This document shows, one piece after another, positions 34,955 to 45,100 of a stretch of DNA of 64,000 nt. Location of the stretch: contig JAFABI010000086.1 in assembly GCA_023426125.1 (NCBI GenBank), positions 62,001 through 126,000 on the forward strand. The letters are read 5' to 3'. The notes beneath the pieces are model-generated. The model worked only from the letters and a program-made list of their open reading frames with translations, did no database searches and was not told the DNA's origin. Source of the stretch: Bacillota bacterium. Its GTDB lineage: Bacteria > Bacillota > Clostridia > Acetivibrionales > DTU013. How positions within the stretch are numbered: the first letter of the stretch is position 1; every line of letters begins with the position of its first letter. The position numbers were made by a program, and so were the translations under genes.

Positions 34955-35779
34955 ATGAAAAAACGCACTAAATATATCATATATACTTCAATAACACTTG
35001 CAGGATTGTCATTTCTTTTCCCTGTAATCTGGATTGTGGGGCTATCCTTCAAGGAAACAAGCGAAATCTACAGGAATCCTTTTGGCTTTCCTATTCACTT
35101 GTATTTAGCCAACTACACCGGAGCCTTAAAAAGCAGTTCTCTTCTTATATACTTGTTGAACAATATCGTTTACGCCGGAGGTACGGTTGCTCTGACACTC
35201 CTGTGCGGCACGATGCTTGCATATTGTCTGAGCAGGCTTAAATGGGTTATGAACAAGGCAGTACTGACGTATATTTCCGCAGGGCTGATCATTCCGTTAC
35301 CCGTTGTGATACTGCCAATGTTTATGCAGCTTAAAGCTCTCAAGATCATGAACACCTATATAGGATTAATTCTTCCATACTCGGCCTTTGCACTGGCCGG
35401 ATGCGTGCTGATGCTCTATGCCTTTTTCAGGACCTTGCCCATGGCGCTTGAAGAGTCGGCATTTATCGATGGAGGGAGTATATTTACGGCGTTTTTCAGA
35501 ATAATTCTCCCTTTGACAAAACCCGCTTTGTCAACACAAGTGGTGTTTCTTTTCATGAATGTCTGGAATGATTACTTCATGGGATACATGCTGACCAGCA
35601 AGGATGCCATGAGGCCGATGGCCGTGGGATTGGCCAACCTTATTGCCACATTGGGCACCACGGATTGGGGACTAGTCGGAGCAGGCTCTGTGCTTGCAAG
35701 TGCGCCTACGGTTATTTTATACATCATATTCAGTGAGCAGATTGAAAAAGCATTGACAGCAAGCTCCATTTTAAAATGA
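34955..35779 (+). CDS. Sugar ABC transporter permease (MalG/UgpE type)
   Basis: The 274-residue product has six membrane segments and the EAA loop ALEESAFIDGGSIFTAFFRI. It ends the transporter unit; the PfkB kinase gene begins 27 bases on. Start follows AAGGAGGTGG. Like the upstream permease it depends on an ATPase encoded elsewhere. Confidence 0.93.
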   Translation: MKKRTKYIIYTSITLAGLSFLFPVIWIVGLSFKETSEIYRNPFGFPIHLYLANYTGALKSSSLLIYLLNNIVYAGGTVALTLLCGTMLAYCLSRLKWVMNKAVLTYISAGLIIPLPVVILPMFMQLKALKIMNTYIGLILPYSAFALAGCVLMLYAFFRTLPMALEESAFIDGGSIFTAFFRIILPLTKPALSTQVVFLFMNVWNDYFMGYMLTSKDAMRPMAVGLANLIATLGTTDWGLVGAGSVLASAPTVILYIIFSEQIEKALTASSILK

Positions 35780-35806
35780 AAATAGGACCCGAAGGAGGTC
35801 GGTAAA

Positions 35807-37003
35807 ATGCAAAACGAATTACAGGTAGTAGTAGCCGGGCACATCTGCTTCGATGTTATACCCGCCTTTAAAAAAAACGATAAAGTAAAAATGGAAGAGA
35901 TATTCGTACCTGGGAAGCTTTTAAATATGGGAAGTGTTAAGGTCTCTACCGGGGGACCTGTATCAAACACCGGTATAGCACTTTCAATACTGGGAATTAA
36001 TACAAAGCTGATGGGTAAGATCGGAAATGACTATTTCGGAGAAGGTGTTCTCAAGTTGCTTAAAGAGAGGAATGCTTATGATGGAATGGTTGCAGTTGAC
36101 GGTGAAGAGACTTCCTATACAGTCGTTATAGTCCCTCCCGGCTTCGACAGGATATTCCTGCATAACCCCGGAGCAAACAATACCTTTGGTGAGGAGGATA
36201 TAAACTATAATCTGGTAAAGCAGGCAAAGCTCTTTCATTTCGGATATCCGCCGCTTATGCAAAGAATATTTGAGAACGATGGCGAAGAGTTGGTAAATAT
36301 TTTTAGGAAAGTTAAGAAATTGGGAGTAACAACATCCCTTGATATGTCATTGCCCGACGCATCTTCCGAATCGGGAAAAGTTAACTGGGAAAGATTATTG
36401 ATGCGGTTGCTTCCTTACGTAGATATATACATTCCCAGCGTGGAAGAGACCATGTTTATGATACAAAGGAAAGACTTTGACGAGCTCAATAAAAATGCCA
36501 AAGGCCATGACATGCTGGGAAACCTTGATATGAACAAACTCCAGGGATTGGGGGAAAAACTTGTTTCATATGGCGCTAAAATTGCTGTCCTCAAGTGCGG
36601 CGTCAAGGGTTATTACATACGGACCCAAAGCAAAAAGACCCTGGAAGCAATGGGCAGGGCGAAGCCTGCGGACATTCACAACTGGGCGGACAGGGAGCTT
36701 CAGGAAGAAAGCTTTCATGTGCCGCATATTGCAGCGGCTACGGGTTCGGGTGACAGCAGCATCGCAGGCTTTCTATCCGCATTCCTCAACGGGAAATCCA
36801 TAGAAGAGAGCATAAGGATTGCATGTGCGGTGGGTGGACAGAATGTACAGGTGTTTGATGCCATCAGCGGTATTAAGACCTGGGAGGAGACCCTTGCCAT
36901 GATACCCGGCTGGGATAAGAACAGGCTTGATATAGCAGGTGATTATTGGAGATATGATAAAGCCAAAGGTATGAGAATCGGAAAAAAGGACAGGAACTAT
37001 TAA
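35807..37003 (+). CDS. PfkB-family sugar kinase
   Basis: The 398-residue product, longer than typical 300-340 residue PfkB kinases, has the N-terminal substrate motif STGGPVSNTGIALSILG and the C-terminal ATP signature ATGSGDSSIAGF with catalytic Asp316. Between a sugar transporter and a GH38-like enzyme plus D-lyxose/mannose isomerase, it most plausibly phosphorylates the ketose made by the isomerase (D-fructose or D-xylulose). Substrate is inferred from context only. Start follows GAAGGAGGTCGG. Confidence 0.85.
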   Translation: MQNELQVVVAGHICFDVIPAFKKNDKVKMEEIFVPGKLLNMGSVKVSTGGPVSNTGIALSILGINTKLMGKIGNDYFGEGVLKLLKERNAYDGMVAVDGEETSYTVVIVPPGFDRIFLHNPGANNTFGEEDINYNLVKQAKLFHFGYPPLMQRIFENDGEELVNIFRKVKKLGVTTSLDMSLPDASSESGKVNWERLLMRLLPYVDIYIPSVEETMFMIQRKDFDELNKNAKGHDMLGNLDMNKLQGLGEKLVSYGAKIAVLKCGVKGYYIRTQSKKTLEAMGRAKPADIHNWADRELQEESFHVPHIAAATGSGDSSIAGFLSAFLNGKSIEESIRIACAVGGQNVQVFDAISGIKTWEETLAMIPGWDKNRLDIAGDYWRYDKAKGMRIGKKDRNY

Positions 37004-37030
37004 GTATATTAATACTGCTGGAGGTAAATC

Positions 37031-39844
37031 ATGGAAGAGAGAAAGGCTATCGGCCACATTGTACCGCATACCCATTGGGACAGGGAATGGAGATATCCCA
37101 TATGGCAGAGCAGGGTGCTGCTGGTGCAGTTCATGAAGGAACTTTTGAGCATACTTGATGAAAATCCGGATTACAAATCTTTTGTTCTTGACGGACAAAG
37201 CGTCATCATCGAGGATTATCTTGAAGTGCGTCCCGGAGACAGGTACAAAATTGAAAAATATATTAAGGCCGGCAGGATCTCCATCGGTCCATGGTATACT
37301 CTTCCTGATTTGTATCCTGTTGATGGAGAATGCCTTATACGTAACCTGTTGAAAGGAATACGCTATTCCAACAGTCTCGGAGGGCACATGAAAGTTGGCT
37401 ACAACTCCTTCGGGTGGGGACAGACGGCCCAATTTCCCCAAATATACAAGGGGTTTGGGATTGATATAATTATTGCAGCGAAAAATGTCTCAAAAGATAG
37501 AGCACCCGAAAGTGAATTTCTCTGGGAGTCGCCGGATGGCACAAGTGTACTGACGACAAGACTTGGACAGTATGCGAGGGGAAACTTTTTTATGAACTCA
37601 TATATCCCCATCATGTACGGTATGTATTACTTAACGGAAGCCTACAAATTCGATTGGGAAAAAGCGGGTGCGGTATATCATCAGGCAGATGGTCACAGCT
37701 TCTTCCAGGATCATTTCAAATTGGAAGCCACCGACTACATCCATAAGGATATAATCAAGGATTCTGTACAGAAAGCCTGGGAAGGGACGGAGGAAACTAC
37801 GGTAAAATCTCATCGTCTTCTTATGAACGGTAGTGATTTCTCGACTCCCCAGCCGCGATTGACCGAGATCATCCGGTTGGCAAACGAAGTTTTCGAGGAT
37901 AGGGAATTTGTGAATAGTACCCTGGAAGAATATACGGATAAACTTAAAGATTTGGTTGAACCCTCAAAGCTGAAGGTTGTCAAAGGAGAACTCAGGGATG
38001 GCCCGGCCAGCAGCTGCTCCAGCAATGCTCTTGCAACCAGATCGCATATTAAAAGACTGAATAAAAAAGTTCAGATTTCTCTGCTTCATTATACCGAACG
38101 GTTATCCGTCATGGGTGGTATGATTGGCATAGAGTATCAAAAGGAATTCATTGATATTGCTGTGAAGTATATGCTTCTTTCTCATGCGCATGATTCCATC
38201 AATGGTGTTACACAGGATAAGACGGTAAATGATACGGTATACAGATTAAACCAGGCGTTGGAAATCAGTGAGGCAGTAAATAGCAAGGTATGCTGCGAAT
38301 TGATAAAAAGGATAGATACAAGCAGCTTCGAAAGCAAGGATATTTTGATTGTCTTGCTCAATCCATCTTCCAGTGTACGGAGAGAGATTGTAAAGGTCTA
38401 TATCGATATACCGCAGGAGTATAATGTCTGGGATTTTGAAATACTGGATGGCGATAATCTCAGGATGGAAAAGCAGCTGGTATCCAGAAAAGAGGAAGTA
38501 GTTCCCGTACATGAAATGAATTCGAGACCATGGCCGTTTTATGCGGACAGGTTCTGCTTTTATATGGATACCGGAGAAATGCCTTGCTGCGGGTATAAGG
38601 TATTCAAGGTTGTCCCGGGTCATTATTTCAACAGGAAAACGGTATTCTGGGCCGAAATGAGGACAAGTAACGGAGACTGTATATCGAAAGCACTTGATAC
38701 TATGGAAAATGAATACCTGAAGGTCAAAGTGGAGAGCAATGGTACTGTCAGTATGGTTGATAAAGCTTCAGGCAGGCTATACAGAAGTCTGAATTATTTC
38801 GAGGATACCGGCGACTGCGGAGACTATTGGGTGTATTATCCGCCGTACCATAACAGGGTTTACAGCAGCAAGGGCTGCCCCGTAAGAATGTGGCAGGAGG
38901 ATAACGGAGCTTTGTCCGCGACCATAGGGGTGGAAATTAAAATGAGAGTCCCGGCCTTTGCATTAAGATCTGAAAATGCAATAAAAGGAGAAAGCCGCAG
39001 GAGTGACGAGGAAAGGGAACTGACCTTCACATGCCGATATACGCTGAAGAAAGGGTCAAAGCGTGTTGATGTAAGCCTTAAGGTTGATAATACAGCTGAA
39101 GACCATAGGTTGAGGCTGATGTTCGATACAGGAATCAAGGCGGAGTTTTCAGATGCTGCCGGACATTTCACCGTAGACCGCAGACCGGTTTGCCCACCGA
39201 AAGACAAAAACGGTACATTCTATCCTGAAATGCAGACATTGCCCATGCAGAGCTTTGTTGATCTGAGTGACGGCAGGCATGGATTTGCGGTACTAAACAA
39301 TTGTTTCTCCGAGTTTGAAGCGATGAACAATGACGAAGGTACCCTTTCCATTACTCTCTTCAGGAGCGTGAGAAATATTATCTGCTCAGAGTTCAGGTCG
39401 GCTGGTGCATTTCCACATGAAAATGGCGGACAAAGTCTGGGGATACAGGAATATGCATACTCCTTATACCCGCATGAAGGGGATTGGAGTCAAGCTGAAG
39501 CTTATGTGGAAGCCGAAAGATTAAATTTGCCTCTAAAAATCGTTCAGACATCCAGAAATAAAGGAATCATGCCTCTGGAACACAGTTTTCTGTCCATAAA
39601 ACCGTCAAATTTGATTCTATCGGCTTTAAAGCGCTCTGAAGACAGAAATTCATACATATTGCGGGTCTTCAACCCCACAGGAGATAAGGTTCATGGAAAT
39701 ATTGCCATTTTTGCCGGAATAAAGGAAGCCTATATAACCGATCTGAATGAAGATAGGCTGGAAAGCCTTGCAGTAGAACAAGAACACAGTATCACCATAG
39801 AAGTTGGAGGCAACAAAATTGTTACCCTGGAGTTTATAACCTAA
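37031..39844 (+). CDS. GH38-like (alpha-mannosidase family) protein lacking the usual nucleophile
   Basis: The 937-residue cytosolic protein aligns along its length with bacterial GH38 enzymes such as MngB: N-terminal HTHWDREW with zinc ligands His15 and Asp17, GPWYTLPDLYPVDGE, and SHAHDSINGVTQD with His387/Asp388. The segment that normally carries the nucleophile and zinc-ligand Asp (GYLPDSFG in MngB) reads GYNSFGWG here (Asn125-Ser-Phe-Gly), so that Asp is missing in any alignment. It may use another residue, act on a different bond, or not be hydrolytic. It follows the PfkB kinase by 27 bases and precedes the isomerase. Confidence 0.8.
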   Translation: MEERKAIGHIVPHTHWDREWRYPIWQSRVLLVQFMKELLSILDENPDYKSFVLDGQSVIIEDYLEVRPGDRYKIEKYIKAGRISIGPWYTLPDLYPVDGECLIRNLLKGIRYSNSLGGHMKVGYNSFGWGQTAQFPQIYKGFGIDIIIAAKNVSKDRAPESEFLWESPDGTSVLTTRLGQYARGNFFMNSYIPIMYGMYYLTEAYKFDWEKAGAVYHQADGHSFFQDHFKLEATDYIHKDIIKDSVQKAWEGTEETTVKSHRLLMNGSDFSTPQPRLTEIIRLANEVFEDREFVNSTLEEYTDKLKDLVEPSKLKVVKGELRDGPASSCSSNALATRSHIKRLNKKVQISLLHYTERLSVMGGMIGIEYQKEFIDIAVKYMLLSHAHDSINGVTQDKTVNDTVYRLNQALEISEAVNSKVCCELIKRIDTSSFESKDILIVLLNPSSSVRREIVKVYIDIPQEYNVWDFEILDGDNLRMEKQLVSRKEEVVPVHEMNSRPWPFYADRFCFYMDTGEMPCCGYKVFKVVPGHYFNRKTVFWAEMRTSNGDCISKALDTMENEYLKVKVESNGTVSMVDKASGRLYRSLNYFEDTGDCGDYWVYYPPYHNRVYSSKGCPVRMWQEDNGALSATIGVEIKMRVPAFALRSENAIKGESRRSDEERELTFTCRYTLKKGSKRVDVSLKVDNTAEDHRLRLMFDTGIKAEFSDAAGHFTVDRRPVCPPKDKNGTFYPEMQTLPMQSFVDLSDGRHGFAVLNNCFSEFEAMNNDEGTLSITLFRSVRNIICSEFRSAGAFPHENGGQSLGIQEYAYSLYPHEGDWSQAEAYVEAERLNLPLKIVQTSRNKGIMPLEHSFLSIKPSNLILSALKRSEDRNSYILRVFNPTGDKVHGNIAIFAGIKEAYITDLNEDRLESLAVEQEHSITIEVGGNKIVTLEFIT

Positions 39845-39891
39845 AAGTATATTGGGGAAATTAACGAATCAAAAAGGAGGCTTTATCATTT

Positions 39892-40434
39892 ATGAAAAAA
39901 GAGCAAGTGTATGAAGCTAGAATGAGAGCATTGGAGTATTTTATAAAAGCGGGTATCATACTGACAGAAGAGGAAATAAACAATATCGAAGTTGCCGATT
40001 TCGGACTGGGCGAACTGGAAAGCACAGGGCTTGAGTTGATAACTTACGTCAATACCAATAGGTGTTGCGCAAAAGAACTAATTCTGTTTCCATATCAGAC
40101 GTGTCCGGAACACAGGCATCCTCCGATAGAATGTGAACCTGGCAAGGAAGAAACCTTCAGATGCAGGTGGGGAAAAGTATACCTTTATGTTGAAGGCCAG
40201 CAGGTTGTGAATCCCAAAGCAAAAGCACCCAAAGGCAGAGAAAAGACGTATACCGTATGGAAAGAGATTGAGTTGAATCCGGGCGGGCAGTATACGCTTT
40301 ATCCGGACACAAAGCATTGGTTCCAAGCCGGTAAAGATGGAGCGGTCATATCGGAGTTTTCTACAAAGAGCAGAGATGAAGCCGATATATTTACGGATGA
40401 TGATATTAAAAGAATACCTGATGTAAGAGAATAG
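39892..40434 (+). CDS. D-lyxose/D-mannose ketol-isomerase (YdaE-type cupin)
   Basis: The 180-residue product belongs to the small cupin D-lyxose isomerase family, with the metal-binding segment CPEHRHPPIECEPGKEETF, then the YVEGQQVV strand and a C-terminal HWFQAGKDGAV segment. Family enzymes interconvert D-lyxose and D-xylulose, and D-mannose and D-fructose. In this operon it fits conversion of an aldose released by the GH38-like enzyme to a ketose for the PfkB kinase. Start follows AAAAAGGAGG. Which sugar is preferred cannot be read from sequence. Confidence 0.85.
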   Translation: MKKEQVYEARMRALEYFIKAGIILTEEEINNIEVADFGLGELESTGLELITYVNTNRCCAKELILFPYQTCPEHRHPPIECEPGKEETFRCRWGKVYLYVEGQQVVNPKAKAPKGREKTYTVWKEIELNPGGQYTLYPDTKHWFQAGKDGAVISEFSTKSRDEADIFTDDDIKRIPDVRE

Positions 40435-40506
40435 AAGGTGCATTCTGAAGTAAATGCAAGTATTGGAAATAATGGTTATGATATATTTTGTACTGGAGAT
40501 GAGTCG

Positions 40507-41841
40507 ATGTTTTCCGTTCTTATTGTTGAGGACAATATTTCAGACAGAGAAGGGATAAAAGGCTTGATTGATTGGGGCAAGCTTGGCATTGAAGTTGCCG
40601 GACTGGCTGTTGATGGGTTTGATGGATATAATCAAGCCATCAACCTGAGACCTGATTTCATACTGACCGATGTTGCCATGCCTGTGATGGATGGGATAGA
40701 GATGACTCGGAAGCTTAAAGCAGAACTGCCCCAAACGAAATTTATATTTATGAGTCGCTTTGATGACTTAGAGTTTTTAAAGAATGCAATTCATCTTGAA
40801 GTATATGGTTATATTTTAAAACCTATCGATTTATCGGAACTGACAGATGCAATCGAAAAGATAAGAAATTTGAGGCAGTCTGAACTTGAAAGGGAACAAT
40901 ATGAAGAAAAACTGAAAAAGCAGATTAAGGAAAGTATGCCGGTCCTCCAGGAGAAATTTTTCAAAGACCTTTTATATGGAAAGTTAGAAAATGAAAACGA
41001 TGTAAGAGATCGAATGGAATACCTGGGTATGGATATTACGTATAAATACTATGCAGTTCTTTTTCTTCAAATCGACAACTATGATTTGCTTTATCCGGAT
41101 ATAACAATGGCAAAAAGATACTTAATCATGTACAGTGCACAGAAATGCATCGAAGAAACTATATTAAAAGAAATTACCGGATATGCTGCCAATCAACAGT
41201 ATAATAGCTTCCCCATAATTCTATTGCCGAATATTAAAAACCATGAAGAGGCACTAAATAAAATAATTGACTCTGCAAATAAGTGCAAGGAATTGATTGG
41301 AAATGAATTGGGATTAAACATTACAATTGGTATCAGTGAGTTTTCAACCTGCTTTACAATGCTGCCCCAAACATTTGAAACTGCGGAGTTTGCAGCAAAA
41401 TCGAAATTTTTCAGCAGAGGTAACAGAATTATAATGGCGTCTGAGGTTAAAGTACCAGATAAGGATTTTCAAAGGGTATTTTTTAGTAAAGCAGAGAGCG
41501 GGCGGTATCAAAAGATTGTAGATGATATCAAATTAATCATCAATGAAAGATATGCGGTAATAGATAATGTAGGCCAAATTGTCAACCCGCTTTTTATCAG
41601 CGCAAGCCATGCAAACTTGATATTCAAGCAGCAGACAGGTCAAACGATATTTGATTATCTGATCAAGAGAAGAATGGAGATAGCAAAGCAAATGCTTATG
41701 GATCCTTATAGAAAGATATATGAAATAGTAGAGAAAACCGGTTATAAAGCTAATTCACATTTTACTTCCGTTTTCAAGGAATATACCGGGTTGACTCCAA
41801 AACAATTCAGGGATAAGCATTTTCAGCGAAAAATTAGTTAA
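40507..41841 (+). CDS. Orphan response regulator (REC + AraC-type HTH)
   Basis: The start at 40507 (MFSVLIVEDN) is chosen because the receiver domain begins there and GGAGATGAG precedes it. The 444-residue product has a receiver domain with acceptor Asp55 (FILTDVAMPVMDG) and Lys in GYILKPIDL, a linker, and a C-terminal AraC-type helix-turn-helix with SHANLIFKQQTGQTIFDY and SHFTSVFKEYTGLTPKQF. No kinase gene adjoins it, so it may share the YesM-type kinase at 29086 or a distant one. It sits at the boundary of the two glycan modules, directly before the promoter of the GH141-like gene. Confidence 0.88.
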   Translation: MFSVLIVEDNISDREGIKGLIDWGKLGIEVAGLAVDGFDGYNQAINLRPDFILTDVAMPVMDGIEMTRKLKAELPQTKFIFMSRFDDLEFLKNAIHLEVYGYILKPIDLSELTDAIEKIRNLRQSELEREQYEEKLKKQIKESMPVLQEKFFKDLLYGKLENENDVRDRMEYLGMDITYKYYAVLFLQIDNYDLLYPDITMAKRYLIMYSAQKCIEETILKEITGYAANQQYNSFPIILLPNIKNHEEALNKIIDSANKCKELIGNELGLNITIGISEFSTCFTMLPQTFETAEFAAKSKFFSRGNRIIMASEVKVPDKDFQRVFFSKAESGRYQKIVDDIKLIINERYAVIDNVGQIVNPLFISASHANLIFKQQTGQTIFDYLIKRRMEIAKQMLMDPYRKIYEIVEKTGYKANSHFTSVFKEYTGLTPKQFRDKHFQRKIS

Positions 41842-41870
41842 ATACTGGTATATTTAATAAGATTGGTGAC

Positions 41871-41899
41871 TTGTGATTTGTCATACTGCTTCTTATAAT
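41871..41899 (+). promoter_or_regulatory. SigA-type promoter of the secreted beta-helix gene
   Basis: TTGTGA (41871-41876), 17-base spacer, TATAAT (41894-41899). The leader to 42114 is about 205 bases and includes a fragment of the CTACAGCG repeat (41929-41946). Confidence 0.65.
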
Positions 41900-41928
41900 T
41901 ATATACAGCATTCAATATTTCATCTTTG

Positions 41929-41946
41929 TACTGCAGCGAAACATTT
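41929..41946. repeat. Partial CTACAGCG-family repeat
   Basis: TACTGCAGCGAAACATTT resembles the left terminus of the elements at 8126 and 23539. It lies in the leader of the beta-helix gene. Confidence 0.4.
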
Positions 41947-42113
41947 GGCTCGCCATGCGCTTCTGGTATCATGCACTAAAATAAGATAATCTAAATATTG
42001 CTGGAGGGATATTTAGAAAAATTATTGAAGGGGTAAGGCTGACACAATTTCTGAAAGTAAATCCGGATAGTAACTGTGGTAATTCAACCAAAGTTGAAAG
42101 GGAGAGTGAAAAT

Positions 42114-45100
42114 ATGAAAAGAAAGTTCTCGGTACTTATGATGATGGTCCTTACTTTGACAAGCATACTGACACCTGGTTTGCTTCCGATAACACAGGTA
42201 AATGCCGCAGCCCCTCAGAAAACCTTCTATGTATCCCCGACGAGCGGCAGTGATACCAACCCCGGCACTGAGACGCTGCCTTTTTATACTTTACAAAAGG
42301 CTCGTGATGCAGTACATGCAATATGCGGCAATATGACAGGCGATATTGTTGTTTATCTTCGAGGGGGAACACATACACTGGCTGATACGCTTACTTTTGG
42401 GCAGAGTGATTCAGGTACGAACGGTTATAAGGTAATATATCAGAATTATCCCGGAGAAACGCCGGTAATCAGCGGGGGCCAAAGGGTAACAGGTTGGACG
42501 CCACAAGCCGGAAATATCTATAAAGCGCATGTCGGTACTTCGTTAAATACACGCCAGCTTTATGTAAACGGAATCCGTGCTATCCGTGCCAGGAGTGTTA
42601 ACGGCAGCGGATGGGAGAAAAGTGGCGCTGGTTTTAAATGTCCTGCGGCGGTTGCCTCCTGGGGTAATATTACCGATGTGGAAGTAGTGGGACGGAATAT
42701 GTGGAAGGAATTCAGAGGAGGCATTCAATCAGCGTCAGGCACTTTCGCGACGATGAAGCAGCCGTTCTGGACCAATGCCAATAGTCATACTGATTGGCCG
42801 TTTCCTATTCAGCCGGACTGGATTGAAAATGCCTATGAGCTTCTTGATTCAGAAGGTGAATGGTACTTAAACAGAACAACGGGGGATTTATATTATAAGC
42901 CGCGCGCAGGAGAAGATATGAATACGGCAGAAGTTATTGCCCCTAAGCTTGAAAGGCTGATTAGCGGAACTAGTGTAAAAAATGTTGTTTTTAAAGGGAT
43001 TACCTTTTCCTATGCTACGTGGCTGAGACCCAATAATGCTGAGGGCCTGGCTGATCATCAGGGGGTACAGACCACTATTGGACAATATACGAATTTTGAC
43101 GATTCGCGTGAGCATTGGGTGCAATGTGACGGAAATCTGGAGTTTACATATTCGGAAAATTTAAGGTTTGAAGGAAATACGTTCAAGCATCTTGGAGGAG
43201 CCGGGCTTTCTCTAAACATGGGCTGCAAGAATAACGTCGTTTTCAACAATATATTTGAAGACATTTCAGCTCATGGAATAATAATAGGTTATATGCATGG
43301 CTACTATGCCGATTCAGCTAATCTTGTAAAGAATAATTTGATTGACAACAATCTTATTTCAAAGACAGGACAGGAATACCATGCAGGCATGGGAATTATA
43401 ACATACTATACAGAACATACGGTCATAACACATAATGAGTTACATGATTTACCCTATACGGGGATAAGCTGCGGATGGGGATGGGGAGGCCATGACCCTT
43501 CGGTTGCCAAAAATAATTTAATACAAAACAACCTTATTTACGATATTATGAAGGTATTGGAGGACGGGGGCGGGATATACACTCTTTCAGCACAACCGGG
43601 TACAGCGATAACCGGCAATGTAATCCATGACGATCGTAATAATTTTGGCGCCATATACCTTGATGATCTTAGCCGTTACATTACAGTACAGGATAATGCC
43701 GTTTATAGCAATGTTAAAAATGTCCTTTGTAAAGGGTCCAATCACAACTTCCAGTATAACTATTGGGTCGCTGCACCAAATCCGGAATGGTGGTGGCAGA
43801 CAGACAGTACGGTTGCAAACAACAGTTTAATAGCCAATGCAGGTCAAATCCCTTCCTCTATAACCGGTAATGCAGGAAGAAACGGGCAGGAAACATACAT
43901 CAATATGAATAACAATATAGCGTCCGGCGCGACGGTTACGGTTTCCTCTGCGCTTGCGGGCAGAGGCGGAAATATGGCGGTTGATTTTATAACCACCGGA
44001 TGCGTGGTCGCCGCAGTCGAAGGATACGGTGATTGGGTATCAAATGAAACTACGAATGCATGGATAAATTTACAATGGGGCAGTGCTAAGACCATAAATC
44101 AAATAGTGCTTTATGATAGAAGCAGTGAAACCAATCAGGTCACTTCAGGAAGATTAACCTTTAGTGATGGATCTTATATTGACGTCGGACCACTTGATGA
44201 TAGAGGCAAGCCTGTTACTGTGAACTTCTCAAGTAGAACTGTCACATCGGCTAGGTTTACGGTCACCGGTGTAAAAACCGGTACTACTAAAAGTGGTCTT
44301 GCCGAAATACAAGTATTTGAAGGTACCGGTACTGTAACACCGACCCCGACACCGACGCCGACCTCGACCCCGACCTCTACACCGGGCATAAACCTGGCTT
44401 TGAATAAAACTGCAACAGCCTATTATATTGATGGCAGCGCAGCTACAATGCATTCCGGTCATGAAGCCGGCAAGGCTGTTGACGGAAACAGCGGAACATG
44501 GGCTCAGGCTATGAACCAATATGTGTGGATTGAGCAGGTAGATACGGGAGATTCATACAATATTAACAGGGTAAAGGTAACCTTCCGGAGTGATACTTTT
44601 GCAACGGATTATGATATTAAATGCTCAGCAAACGGTGAAGATTGGGATACTGTCGCTACAGTAAACGGTCACACCGCAGGAGGGACATATGAACACATAT
44701 TCAATGCAGAACCGTACCGATATGTTAGAGTGCAGGCAATAAAACCTGATGCTGCGGGCCAGCCAGGCGCTCAAATGGCTATTTCGGAGCTTGAGGTTTA
44801 TGCTGATGGCGGAGCTACACCGACGCCAACTCCAACACCGACGTCAACGCCGAGTACCAACATAGCCTTGGGCAAGCCGGCAAGCGCCTATTATATTGAT
44901 GGCAGTACAGCTACGATGCATACTGGTTTTGAGGCCAATAAAGCAGTTGACGGAAATATGGAAACTAGAGCTCAGGCAATGCTTCAATATGCATGGATTG
45001 CGCAGGTAGACCTGCAAGATTCATACAATATATACAAGGTTAAGGTAACCTTCGCAAGTGATGCTTTTGCAACGGATTATTATATTAAATGCTCAGCAAA

